64,000 nt of DNA from Oscillospiraceae bacterium (GCA_015066225.1 SVOT01000002.1:248001-312000), one strand, 5' to 3'. Counted from the first letter of the stretch, positions 10,372 to 20,244 are shown. The notes: a model not told the origin generated them from the letters alone. Program-made: numbers and translations.

Positions 10372-10754
10372 TGGGCGAATATACATACACAGAGCTTATG
10401 AAAATGCAGAACGACGCAATACGCCGTGTTGAGGATATGCAACGCCGGGCAAGGCAGAGCGCAGGACTTGAAGCAGAAAAGAAAAAAGAAGAGCCTAAGG
10501 TGATTGTGCGTGATGAGCCCCGCAGAGTTCCCATGCCAAATGATTATCTTGAAAAACTCAAGGAGCTTGCAGAAGAGTCGGGGAAGCCTCATAATAATCA
10601 GGCTGCTGAAGCCCCGAAGCCACAGAAAAAAGATAGCTTCGGCGATTTTGAAATGGATAGCGACACGGCGCTGTTGCTATCCCTCGTTATGCTCCTTTCA
10701 GAAGAAAAGGCAGATGAAACCCTTATAATGGCACTTTTATATATGCTCACATAA
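10371..10754 (+). CDS. Small hypothetical protein (gene 3 of 3)
   Basis: Start overlaps previous stop (TAATG); charged helical protein. Confidence 0.65.
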   Translation: MGEYTYTELMKMQNDAIRRVEDMQRRARQSAGLEAEKKKEEPKVIVRDEPRRVPMPNDYLEKLKELAEESGKPHNNQAAEAPKPQKKDSFGDFEMDSDTALLLSLVMLLSEEKADETLIMALLYMLT

Positions 10755-11562
10755 CCTTTTCGGCAATCATATCTTCTGAGATTTCTGCTGTAAACAATGC
10801 TTTTGTCAATCGGTAATAGGGGATGACATAAAATAGAGGTAAAATGAAAATACAGCTCATAAACCACGGGAAAAAGGATATATTCAAAGCGGCTTCGTTC
10901 AAAAGAAAGCTATCTGTTATAAGGGTGCTTTTTTGGATTGCGATTTTTGGGGAAGTCTTTTCTTCAATAAACAAAAAGCCTGCCGCAGAATATCGGAGCA
11001 GGGTGAATCTCCACATAAAAAACGCAAACCAAAAGAATAGTATCAGCCCCGTTTCAAGGATTTTAAAGGAAAGGTCCGGTAAAGCAGAGAAGCTTTTGAG
11101 GTATTGCACCATAAGAAAACACAGCCCTACGGGAGTCGTGTAATATAAAAGCCAGCCTGTTTTAAGTGCTGTGAGGCGACAGTGAAAGGCAAAGCAGCTA
11201 AAGGCTTTCGTGGGGTGAAGAAATTTAAAAATATCTGTGAATGTCGGCGTGTGTGTTGAAGAGTAGTTTTTTAAAAAAAGGCTTTCGCCCATTTTCAAAG
11301 CAGAGAATAAAGCAAAACCGAAAAACACAGATAAAGAAACCGCTGTAACAAATACTGTTAAAATAATAGTATTGTTATAGCGGTTTGTCAGTGCTTCCAA
11401 AAGGTCACCGCTCACAAACAGATATACTCCCGCAAATGGAAAAGCAATGCACAGGATTTGTAACAGAAATGACACAAGAAATGCTGCTGTGACGATAACG
11501 GTGTATTTAAGTAAAAGAATTTTTGCTTTTATTTTATATTTTCCCAAAAGAGTCACCACCAT
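10747..11562 (-). CDS. Hypothetical polytopic membrane protein
   Basis: 271 aa with several predicted TM segments. Confidence 0.65.
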   Translation of the reverse strand: MVVTLLGKYKIKAKILLLKYTVIVTAAFLVSFLLQILCIAFPFAGVYLFVSGDLLEALTNRYNNTIILTVFVTAVSLSVFFGFALFSALKMGESLFLKNYSSTHTPTFTDIFKFLHPTKAFSCFAFHCRLTALKTGWLLYYTTPVGLCFLMVQYLKSFSALPDLSFKILETGLILFFWFAFFMWRFTLLRYSAAGFLFIEEKTSPKIAIQKSTLITDSFLLNEAALNISFFPWFMSCIFILPLFYVIPYYRLTKALFTAEISEDMIAEKVM

Positions 11563-11591
11563 TTTTAATAGTATTGACCCGTAAAAAGGGA

Positions 11592-13070
11592 TTAATCATT
11601 GATTTTTCTTTTTATGTTTTCTGCCACGTAGTACGGAATGGCAAGGTCGCCCGTTCCAACGCCGATTTCTATGTGGGGCTTCATTTCTGCGTGGTAATCG
11701 GAGCCGCCCGATAAAACGAAAGAAAAGCTTTCAGCTATGGTGCGGTATTGGGTTATCTGCTCGGGGGAGTATTCTGTGTAATACCCCTCAATGCCGTCAA
11801 GACCATAGCCTTTGAATTTTTCAAGTAGGGCGCGAAGCTCACTATCATCAAAGCCCGTCTGGTTAAGGTGGGCGAGAAAAGCAAGCCCGCCTGCGGCTTT
11901 TATTGTTTTTATGGCTTCTTCTGCGGTGAGCTCGTTTTTCTCAGTGTATGCAGGCTTGCCCATAGCGATATATTTTTCAAAGCATTCCTTGACGGTTTCG
12001 CAATAGCCCTTGTTCACCATAAGCTGTGCAATGTGAGCCCTGCCGATAAAATCCTTGCCCGAAAGCTCGGCACATTCCTCAATGGTTACCTCAAAGCCGA
12101 GGCTTTGCAGCTTGCGGCAGGTTTCTTCCATTCTTTTGCGGCGACAGCTACGAAGCTTTTCAATAGTATTCAAGAGGATTTCGTTTTTGCAATCCACAAA
12201 GAGCCCTATGATATGGGTTTCTGTTTCCTCGGCGGCAGAAAATTCAATGCCGGGGATGAAGTCAATTCCAATTTCTGCGGCGGCTTTTGCAGCCTCATCT
12301 ATTCCGTCAACGCTGTCGTGGTCTGTAAGAGCTATAAGCGAAACTCCCTTTTCCTTTGCGTGGCGTACAAGCTCCGTCGGGGTCAAAGTGCCGTCTGAAC
12401 AGGTTGAGTGAGTGTGCAGATCGATTTTTCTTTCATCAAAAAGATATTTTTCAACCTCTTTGAGATTTTCAAGCGTGAACGCATTGTGCTCTTCAAGAAG
12501 CTTTCTTCCCTGGTGGCCATAGGCTACAAGAACGCAATCAATCCCCAGAGCATTTGCGGTTTCAAGGTCGTGAAGAGTGTCACCGATGAAAATTGCTTCA
12601 TTGGGGTGAATGCTCAAGGATTCGAATAAATCCCTTGCACGTTGAATTTTACTGCCCGCCAACGTGTCGGAAGCCCCTAAAATACGGTCAAAGCAATCGC
12701 TTATGCCGAATTTCTCAATAAGGTCAGTGGCTTCATCAATCTGGTTTGCGGTTACTATGTATTGGTGCGCCCCCATATCCTTCAGCTTGTGAAGAAGCTC
12801 GTGGGCACCGTCAGCAAGCCGGGTCTGGTCCATATGGGTTGCGTAATCTTTATGAAAATCGGCAGAAATTTCCTCGAAATTCAATTCCTCGGGGGGCAGA
12901 ATGTGGCGATAGAAGCCTATAATCGGTGTTTCAACGTATTCATAATATTGCTCAAGGGTGATGGGGGCTTTGCTTTTTCTTAACAGCATATCGTTAACAC
13001 AGCACAAAGCGTTTCGCACATCGTCAATAATTGTGCCGTTGAAATCCCAGAAAATGTGTTTGTAGCGCAT
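11592..13070 (-). CDS. HAD hydrolase / PHP phosphoesterase fusion
   Basis: N-terminus IFWDFNGTIIDD...IFIGDTLHDLETA (HAD); C-terminus KIDLHTHSTCSDGTLTP...ALTDHDSVDG...IPGIEFS (PHP, TrpH-like). Confidence 0.88.
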   Translation of the reverse strand: MRYKHIFWDFNGTIIDDVRNALCCVNDMLLRKSKAPITLEQYYEYVETPIIGFYRHILPPEELNFEEISADFHKDYATHMDQTRLADGAHELLHKLKDMGAHQYIVTANQIDEATDLIEKFGISDCFDRILGASDTLAGSKIQRARDLFESLSIHPNEAIFIGDTLHDLETANALGIDCVLVAYGHQGRKLLEEHNAFTLENLKEVEKYLFDERKIDLHTHSTCSDGTLTPTELVRHAKEKGVSLIALTDHDSVDGIDEAAKAAAEIGIDFIPGIEFSAAEETETHIIGLFVDCKNEILLNTIEKLRSCRRKRMEETCRKLQSLGFEVTIEECAELSGKDFIGRAHIAQLMVNKGYCETVKECFEKYIAMGKPAYTEKNELTAEEAIKTIKAAGGLAFLAHLNQTGFDDSELRALLEKFKGYGLDGIEGYYTEYSPEQITQYRTIAESFSFVLSGGSDYHAEMKPHIEIGVGTGDLAIPYYVAENIKRKIND

Positions 13071-13139
13071 AGAAAAATCTCCTTAACGGACTGCAGGGTA
13101 TTTTAAACATATTTTATCACAAATCACCTTTTAAAGCAA

Positions 13140-13400
13140 TTAAAAAAGGAGAGATCCTGCAATTAATCCGATAATAAATGCCAGACACAAAAATCCTGCG
13201 GATTTTAAAAATGCAGTTTTCCCAAAAGACTTGATTTTGGGGGGAGTGCCTGTTTTTTCAAGCTCCTTTCGGGCGTTTTCACGCAATTTTCCCTCGGAGA
13301 GCCCGCTGTATTCGGGCTTTACAAAAAATATTGCTTTTTCAAAATATCCGTTTTCTGTTTCTGTTAATTCCAGCACCTGTTTATTAACACCTTTTATCAT
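13140..13400 (-). CDS. Small hypothetical protein with C-terminal TM helix
   Basis: 86 aa, coherent soluble region then AGFLCLAFIIGLIAGSLLF. Confidence 0.6.
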   Translation of the reverse strand: MIKGVNKQVLELTETENGYFEKAIFFVKPEYSGLSEGKLRENARKELEKTGTPPKIKSFGKTAFLKSAGFLCLAFIIGLIAGSLLF

Positions 13401-13959
13401 AAATATATACTCCTTTTTCTGTTTTTTTCTTTATTTATGATGTGAAAAAATGCAGATAATTATTCGTGTCGTCACAAAAAAGAAAAAGGACAGAATTTCG
13501 ACGGTGATACGAAAAGCAACAGGTGTCATTTTTGTCGTTTGGACAGGTGTTTGGCAAAAATGACTATACAAAAAATATACAATTTGTATAATCGACATTA
13601 CGGCGAAAATGTTCAAAAGTGTGTTCAAAATGTTTACAACACATACCCGAAACCCATTATAAATAGAGGTTTTCGACATTTTTGAAAGTGTTTTCGACAA
13701 TTCTTTCACTATGGCAAAATATACTAAATGTTTTAGTCTCTTTACAAATTATACAGAATGGAAACAGATTTTTCGACGAAAAAATAAATGTTCGTTGGTA
13801 GTTTTTACCATTGGAAATGAGTACAAAAAAACTGAAAATTTATGTTCAAAACATAGAAATTAGCGCAAAAAAAAGATTTGACTTGACAAGCTATTTACTA
13901 TTTTTAAACTTTGTTATATTGTAGTAACGTAAGATAAATTCACACGGCGAGGTGAGATA

Positions 13960-14772
13960 ATGAAATTTTATGCAGAGGGCGAGAATTTTGTTTTGCAAAA
14001 CGTGGAATGCCTTGATATTGCCCTTTCTTTGGATTGTGGTCAGGCATTTCGCTGGGTAGTTGATGGCGACGGTGTATGGCAAGGGGTTGTAAAGGGCAAA
14101 GAGCTGAAAATCAGCCAGCAGAAAGACAGGATTGTTTTGTATAACACCACACAGTATGATTTTGAAAATCTGTGGGAGAGTTATTTTGATTTAAAAAGAG
14201 ATTATAAAAGTATAATTGATTCCTATGATGACGAGAAGCTTGCGATTGCCTGCAAGGAATATAACGGCATAAGAATTCTCAAGCAGGATGAGTGGGAGGC
14301 GATCTGCTCCTTTATAATTTCCGCAAACAATAATATTCCGCGAATAAAAGGGATTATTGAGCGTTTCTGTGAAAATTTCGGTGAAAAAATAGGTGAGAGA
14401 TATTCCTTTCCGTGTGTTGATACGGTAGCCCGTCTCAGCGTGGACGACCTGGCAGTTATTCGTTCCGGCTTCAGAGCAAAATATATTATTGATGCCGCCC
14501 AAAAGATTGCTTCCGGCGAGGTTGATATTGAAAAAATTAAAGAAATGGATTTTGAATCCGCTAAAGCCGAGCTTCTCAAAATAAAAGGCGTTGGTGAAAA
14601 GGTGGCTCAATGTGCTCTTTTATACGGCTTCGGCCGAATGGAGGCTTTCCCCATTGACGTTTGGGTCAAACGAATAGTGTCCGAGCTTTACCCCAACGGG
14701 CTTCCTGAATGTATAAAAGGTAGTGAGGGAATAGCCCAACAGTACCTCTTCCATTGGCGTAGAAATGTCTGA
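13960..14772 (+). CDS. ogg: 8-oxoguanine DNA glycosylase (OGG1-type HhH-GPD)
   Basis: SLDCGQAFRW, HhH LLKIKGVGEKVAQCALLYGFGRMEAFPIDVWVKR, QQYLFHW end. Confidence 0.88.
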   Translation: MKFYAEGENFVLQNVECLDIALSLDCGQAFRWVVDGDGVWQGVVKGKELKISQQKDRIVLYNTTQYDFENLWESYFDLKRDYKSIIDSYDDEKLAIACKEYNGIRILKQDEWEAICSFIISANNNIPRIKGIIERFCENFGEKIGERYSFPCVDTVARLSVDDLAVIRSGFRAKYIIDAAQKIASGEVDIEKIKEMDFESAKAELLKIKGVGEKVAQCALLYGFGRMEAFPIDVWVKRIVSELYPNGLPECIKGSEGIAQQYLFHWRRNV

Positions 14773-14855
14773 TTTGGCGCATATGGCTTTTTTCTGCCCA
14801 CTCGACGTATACCAAAGACGTATACCAAATACGTCGTCGGATGCACAAGCAACGA

Positions 14856-14893
14856 AAAAACAAGGTGTTTTCCAAATCGGAAAACACCTTGTT
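14856..14893 (-). terminator. Intrinsic terminator of the 1010-aa FN3 gene
   Basis: Perfect 14-bp stem ACAAGGTGTTTTCC-aaatc-GGAAAACACCTTGT, U-tract on the reverse strand. Confidence 0.85.
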
Positions 14894-14901
14894 AATTTTA
14901 T

Positions 14902-17900
14902 TTATTCTGCAGGAGCTTCGGGCTCTGTGGGAACCTCAGGCTCTACGGGATCTGCGGGCCAGCAGAATTCTGCACCGATTTCGTTTATTGTGCTGGTAAG
15001 TCCCCCGGCGGTGGCAACAACTGTATAGACGTATTCAACACCCTGTTCAATGGTGTGGTCATCATAGGTTGTTACGGATGTGTCGGGGAAGATAAAATCA
15101 ATTATCTCCCACTCGCCGCCGGCAGTTTTTCTGAGAATATCGTATTTCTGAATGTTTTTGTTTTCAACTGCATCCCAGGATATTCTGGCAACTGTTTTTT
15201 CAATACCGTCTTCAATAACGGTTGCCTGCTGAGCGATTATGCCTGCAACAGCAGCGATTGGCTCATAAACAGCGGTTGTTTTGCCATCTTCGTTATAGAG
15301 GCTGTCTCTGTCAGAGGCAACAGCCTTCACTGTATAAGAATATTTAACCTCGGCATCAACGTCAACGTCTGTAAAGGTGTATGCTTCAGAGGTAACCTTG
15401 TCGGCAGAAACAGTGCCGATTTTAACCCACTTTGTCTGTGCGCCGAAGCGTTTGTAAACAACATATTCTTCAGCGAATTCAACGGGTGTGAACGTGATGT
15501 TTACACGAGCACCGTCATCGTCGAAAACGGGCTCCAACTCAAATTCAACAGCCCTGAGCGGGTCGTGGGGATAGGTGGCGGTTGCGCTGTTTTCGAAAGC
15601 AACCTTACCTTCTTTATATGTTTTTATTGTGTAGGTATATGTGTTTCCGGGGAGAATAGCCTGGTCTGTAAGCTGTGTGATTTGCTCGTCGCCATTCTGC
15701 AACACAGCAATCATAACGCTTTCATCATCGGCAGCTGATTTGTAGATTTCTATGAAATCGTAATCGTCGCCATATGCCCAGTCAAGGGTTACAAACGCCG
15801 AGTTATTTTCACCCTCGGGGGTAAAGGTTGCTGTGAGCTCGTCAACCTCGGCATAGTTTTTAGCACCGAATGCATCGTAGTCGCTGAGGAAACCGTCGGA
15901 TTCTGCAACAACCGTGTAAAGGAAGGCGGTTGTTTTAGCTTCATCCGATGTGTCGGTGTATGAGTTCAGGGAGTATGAACCGATAGCTGACCACTCCGCG
16001 TCGGGCGTTCTTCTGTAGATATAGTAGGTATCGGCACCGGGAATCTTGTTCCAATTGAGCTCAACACCATTTTCTGTGACAAGTGCATTTTCAATAACGG
16101 GTCTTTCCAGGGCAACCATTTTAACTGTGTTGTATTTACTCAAAGAATCACCGTTGATTGCTTTGACACAATACTCATAAGCGGTATTGCCTGAAATCTT
16201 TGTATCGTGGAAATTGAGAGCGGTTATGTTTGTTGCGATTCTCTTCCACGAGGTATTGACAGCATCTCTTCTGTAAACGTGGTAGGTTTTTGCACCTGTA
16301 ACCTTTTTCCAGGAAACGTTGATTCCGACTTTTGCACTATCGGTAGTTTTGTTGGCTGCAGAAAGAACGGGCTTTGAAAGGAACATCTGAGAGGTGCCCT
16401 TTGAGTTGTAGCTGCTGACTACCTTTCCGTTAACAGCTTTAACGGTGTAGGTGTAGGTTTTGCCGGATTCCTTCTTTACTTTGTCGGTGTATGAAACCTT
16501 TGAACCGTCGGTAATATCTGCAATTTTAGTCCAGCTTTTTTCACCGCTGATTTTTCTGTAAACCCTGTAGCCTTTGGCACCGCTGACTTTCTTCCAGGTT
16601 ACCTTTGCTCTCTCTGATGAGTCAAACTTAACCTCGCCCAGAACGGGTGCAGAGAGGAATTTTGCAGAGATTCCGTTATCGTTGTATGCACCGGGGTTTG
16701 TGTCGGCACAGGCTCTTACCATATAGGTATAGGTCTTGCCGCTCTTTACGGTCTTGTCAATGTATGATTTTGCGGTGGTTGTTCCGATTTTTTCCCAACC
16801 GTCGCTTGATTCACGGTAAACTGCATAGTAATCGGTTGTGGAGTTGGGGTCACTCCAGGTAATTTTTATGCCGTCAATGTGAGATGCCGCACTCTTTAAA
16901 ACCGGAGCCTTGAAGAATGTGAAATCCACACCGTCCTTGTTGAAATCACTGACACTGGAGCCGTTGTATGCTTTGACGGTATATGTGTAATACCAGTCTG
17001 TGCTTTTTGCTTTTTTATCAACGTATGAAACTGTTGAGCCGCTTTTTACGGTAGCGATTTTTTCCCACGTTGAGTCACTTAACGAGCCACCTTTTCTGTA
17101 AATGTAGTAGCCCTTTGCACCGCTGACCTTGCTCCACTGCACTTTTGCGTAGCCCACGGGACCTGAGCCGCCGACCTTTGAAAGCTTTGGCGTTGAAAGG
17201 TAGGTGCAGGACACGCCTGTTTTATTGTAAAGGCTTGGGTAGTCGCCATCATAGCATTTTACGGTGTATGTGTATTTTTTGCCGCTTTTTACAGATTTAT
17301 CTGTGTAGGAGGACTTGTTTTCGCCAAGGGTTTTGATTTTAGTCCACTTGGTTTCGCCGGGGGCTTTTCTGTAAACAACGTATTTTGTGCCTGTTGCCAT
17401 AGTAACCCAGGAAACCTTGACACCGTCTTTTGTGTTTTTAACAGAATTTATTTTAACTGTTTTTTTACCGACACGGTCGATTGTTATTTTGAATTCTCTT
17501 ACAGAGTCGGAGTCTATAACGGGACCGTCATCTCTTTCGACATATGCATAGCATTTGCCGTAGTAAACCCCGCTGGGAGTGTCTTTGAAGCGCCATGTAA
17601 TTTTGTAGGGCTTGTTGCCTGCTTCGCCGAATTCCTCGCTGAGGCTTCTGATGGGCTCTGTGTATTTTTTGTCTGCATAGATTTCAATGGTAAAGCAAGC
17701 GTTCTTTTTACCTTCGCTTATACGCATAAAGTAAAGCTCCGCGCTGTCACCGCTGAAGGAATATGATTTTTTCGGTGCCGCAAGCTTTGAATCCGTGGGG
17801 ATTATCTGCCCATATTTGTTGTTGTAGGCATATTCACGGTCTTCTGCAAAACCCGTAACAGCCAAGGTACAAACAAAAAGCAGGGTTGCAAGAGCAAGCA

Positions 17901-17934
17901 GCAGTGCTTTTTTTGCAAAGCGTGAGTGTTTCAT
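14902..17934 (-). CDS. Secreted protein with about nine fibronectin type III-like repeats
   Basis: Signal peptide MKHSRFAKKALLLALATLLFVCTLAVTGFA; N-terminal module similar to the 5522-7567 protein; PVEPEVPTEPEAPAE tail. Confidence 0.8.
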   Translation of the reverse strand: MKHSRFAKKALLLALATLLFVCTLAVTGFAEDREYAYNNKYGQIIPTDSKLAAPKKSYSFSGDSAELYFMRISEGKKNACFTIEIYADKKYTEPIRSLSEEFGEAGNKPYKITWRFKDTPSGVYYGKCYAYVERDDGPVIDSDSVREFKITIDRVGKKTVKINSVKNTKDGVKVSWVTMATGTKYVVYRKAPGETKWTKIKTLGENKSSYTDKSVKSGKKYTYTVKCYDGDYPSLYNKTGVSCTYLSTPKLSKVGGSGPVGYAKVQWSKVSGAKGYYIYRKGGSLSDSTWEKIATVKSGSTVSYVDKKAKSTDWYYTYTVKAYNGSSVSDFNKDGVDFTFFKAPVLKSAASHIDGIKITWSDPNSTTDYYAVYRESSDGWEKIGTTTAKSYIDKTVKSGKTYTYMVRACADTNPGAYNDNGISAKFLSAPVLGEVKFDSSERAKVTWKKVSGAKGYRVYRKISGEKSWTKIADITDGSKVSYTDKVKKESGKTYTYTVKAVNGKVVSSYNSKGTSQMFLSKPVLSAANKTTDSAKVGINVSWKKVTGAKTYHVYRRDAVNTSWKRIATNITALNFHDTKISGNTAYEYCVKAINGDSLSKYNTVKMVALERPVIENALVTENGVELNWNKIPGADTYYIYRRTPDAEWSAIGSYSLNSYTDTSDEAKTTAFLYTVVAESDGFLSDYDAFGAKNYAEVDELTATFTPEGENNSAFVTLDWAYGDDYDFIEIYKSAADDESVMIAVLQNGDEQITQLTDQAILPGNTYTYTIKTYKEGKVAFENSATATYPHDPLRAVEFELEPVFDDDGARVNITFTPVEFAEEYVVYKRFGAQTKWVKIGTVSADKVTSEAYTFTDVDVDAEVKYSYTVKAVASDRDSLYNEDGKTTAVYEPIAAVAGIIAQQATVIEDGIEKTVARISWDAVENKNIQKYDILRKTAGGEWEIIDFIFPDTSVTTYDDHTIEQGVEYVYTVVATAGGLTSTINEIGAEFCWPADPVEPEVPTEPEAPAE

Positions 17935-18092
17935 AGGATACCTCCATAGTTAGGTCGAAAGGAATTAGATAACTCATTTCACCTTTGGTTATACACATAC
18001 AGTATAATCTAAAAATTTTTCTATTTCAATAACAAATTGTGAATTATATTTGTATAAAAACAACATTTTTTGAACAAATTTGTAAAAAGAGG

Positions 18093-18142
18093 TTGACGGT
18101 TGAGCGTGTATTCAACTATAATATGGTTGAGCAGTTGTTCAA
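18093..18142 (+). promoter_or_regulatory. Promoter with two ArsR/SmtB-type operator candidates
   Basis: TTGACG (18093-18098), 18 bp, TATAAT (18117-18122); inverted repeats TTGAGCGTGTATTCAA (18100-18115) and TTGAGCAGTTGTTCAA (18127-18142). Confidence 0.7.
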
Positions 18143-18155
18143 TTGAGGTGATTAT

Positions 18156-18512
18156 ATGAAAAAAATCTGTTTGGAATGTGACTGTAAGGTTTTGCATAAG
18201 GATAGCGTAGAAAAGGTCAGCTCGCAGATGGCAGACGACGTTAAAATGCAGGATATTGCAGATTTTTTCAGCGTTTTTGGTGACAGTACACGTGTGAAAA
18301 TATTGTGGGCTCTGGATAAAGGCGAGCTGTGTGTTTGTGATATTGCGGCAATATTGGGGATGACCAAATCCGCGATTTCACATCAGTTAAGGGTGTTAAA
18401 GGATAACCGCTTGGTTGCTTCGAGAAAAAGCGGAAAAGAAGTGTTCTATTCCTTGCACGACAGTCACGTAAAAGAAATTTTCGAAAAGGCGGCGGAGCAT
18501 ATAGATGAATAA
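18156..18512 (+). CDS. ArsR/SmtB family metal-responsive regulator
   Basis: Cys-containing N-terminus, FSVFGDSTRVKILWAL...ELCVCDIAAILGMTKSAISHQLRVLK. Confidence 0.9.
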   Translation: MKKICLECDCKVLHKDSVEKVSSQMADDVKMQDIADFFSVFGDSTRVKILWALDKGELCVCDIAAILGMTKSAISHQLRVLKDNRLVASRKSGKEVFYSLHDSHVKEIFEKAAEHIDE

Positions 18513-19401
18513 CCATAGCCACCATCATCACCATTCACACAGCTCACAAAAGAATATAGGAACGGCTTTTTTCTTGAATTTGCTGTTTGTATTTGTGGAG
18601 CTTGCAGGCGGTTATCTGACAGGGAGCTTTGCAATTTTATCTGATGCCATACACGATTTCGGGGATTGTGCAACAATAGGTTTAGCGTGGATTCTTGAGA
18701 AAATTTCTCATAAAAAAGCCGATGAAAAATACACCTACGGATACAAAAGATATTCTTTGATTTCAGGGTTGATGACTTCTGCGGTGCTTGTTGCAGGCAG
18801 TGTGGGGGTTATTATCGGTTCGGTGATGAATTTCTTTGAGATACGCGAAATAAACGGCATAGGAATGCTTCTGATTTCGGTTTTTGGCGTTGCAATAAAC
18901 GGTTTTGCCGCACACAAAACATCTCACGGAAACGGAGCTGGTGAAAAAGCCATAAATCTTCATCTGCTTGAGGATGTGTTGGGGTGGCTGGCTGTTTTTG
19001 TCGGAAGTATATTCGTGTATTTTTTAAATTGGTGTTTTATTGACAGCCTATTATCCTTGATTATTGCTGCATTTATTTTGTGGAACGCCGTAAAAAACGT
19101 TATTGATGTTTTATGTGTGATGCTGGAAAAAACACCGGTCGGTTTTTCTGTTGAAGAATACAGAAAAGCACTAACGGCGGTTGAGGGTGTTGTTGATGTT
19201 CATCACATTCACATATGGTCTCTTGATGGCGAAAAAAACCTTGCAACCGTTCATATAACGCCCGAAAAATCCATTGAAATTCCACATTTGAATGATATAA
19301 AAAAAGAGGTTATCGATGTCAGCAAAAAAAGGGGGATAGAGCATATAACCATTGAGTTTGACTTTGCAGAAGGTGAGGATAGCGGAAATTGCGGTATTTA
19401 G
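18505..19401 (+). CDS. Cation diffusion facilitator transporter (CzcD-like)
   Basis: His-rich N-terminus MNNHSHHHHHSHSS; SFAILSDAIHDFGDC; C-terminal VEGVVDVHHIHIWSLDG. Confidence 0.93.
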   Translation: MNNHSHHHHHSHSSQKNIGTAFFLNLLFVFVELAGGYLTGSFAILSDAIHDFGDCATIGLAWILEKISHKKADEKYTYGYKRYSLISGLMTSAVLVAGSVGVIIGSVMNFFEIREINGIGMLLISVFGVAINGFAAHKTSHGNGAGEKAINLHLLEDVLGWLAVFVGSIFVYFLNWCFIDSLLSLIIAAFILWNAVKNVIDVLCVMLEKTPVGFSVEEYRKALTAVEGVVDVHHIHIWSLDGEKNLATVHITPEKSIEIPHLNDIKKEVIDVSKKRGIEHITIEFDFAEGEDSGNCGI

Positions 19402-19552
19402 TAATAAATCCGTAACATTCTGTTAATATGTTTTATAAACTCTTACCAAAAAACCGTGTTCAATTTTGGATGCGGTTTTGTTTGTTTTTCGTTGCTTTTT
19501 TCTATATGAGATGTTATTATATATATAATTAGGCGTATGTTTGGTGAATTTT

Positions 19553-20215
19553 ATGATTAATGATAATATTCAGTTGCACAAAGCCGCTTTTGACAAAATC
19601 CCTCAGGAGAAAAGAGACCGTATTGTTCGTGTAGCAATTGAGGAATTTGCAAACAACGGCTTTGAGAACACATCGATACAGCAGATTGCAAAAAAATCTG
19701 AAATAAGTGTTGGCTCGGTGTACAAATATTTTGAAAATAAAGAAACCTTGTTTACTATGGTTGTTCAGAATGGGCTTTCTTCTCTGGAGGAGCTGCTTCT
19801 CAGCCTTGCAGATTCCTCGGAGGATATTCTTGTAAAGGCTGAAACAATCATCAGGGCGCTCCTTGATTTTTCAAAAAAACAGCCGGAGTTTATTAAGCTC
19901 TATTGCAGGCTGACTACCACCGAGAATTCAGACGTCATCGCAGGTTTTTCGCAACGTATTGAGGCAATGTCGGCTTCGGTTTACACAGTTGCCATAAGCA
20001 ATGCACAGCGAACAGGCGACGTCAGAGATGATATCAACCCTGCATTTTTTGCATTTTTGCTTGATAACATTTTTATGATGCTTCAGTTTTCCACCGCCTG
20101 TGACTACTACAAAGAGCGGTTCTTTATTTACACAGGCAAGCAGGCACACGAAAGTGACGAATTAATAGTTGAGCAGACGCTTCGCTTTTTGAAAGCAGCT
20201 TTCAACTTCAAATGA
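19553..20215 (+). CDS. TetR/AcrR family regulator
   Basis: N-terminal HTH IVRVAIEEFANNGFENTSIQQIAKKSEISVGSVYKYFENKETLF. Confidence 0.9.
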   Translation: MINDNIQLHKAAFDKIPQEKRDRIVRVAIEEFANNGFENTSIQQIAKKSEISVGSVYKYFENKETLFTMVVQNGLSSLEELLLSLADSSEDILVKAETIIRALLDFSKKQPEFIKLYCRLTTTENSDVIAGFSQRIEAMSASVYTVAISNAQRTGDVRDDINPAFFAFLLDNIFMMLQFSTACDYYKERFFIYTGKQAHESDELIVEQTLRFLKAAFNFK

Positions 20216-20244
20216 TAACGGTTTATTAAAGAAAGGTGATTACA

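Noticed and set aside
13431-13709. 92-aa minus-strand ORF in the AT-rich intergenic region
   Set aside because: No SD, low-complexity hydrophobic translation, sits on the inverted repeat; no support as a gene.
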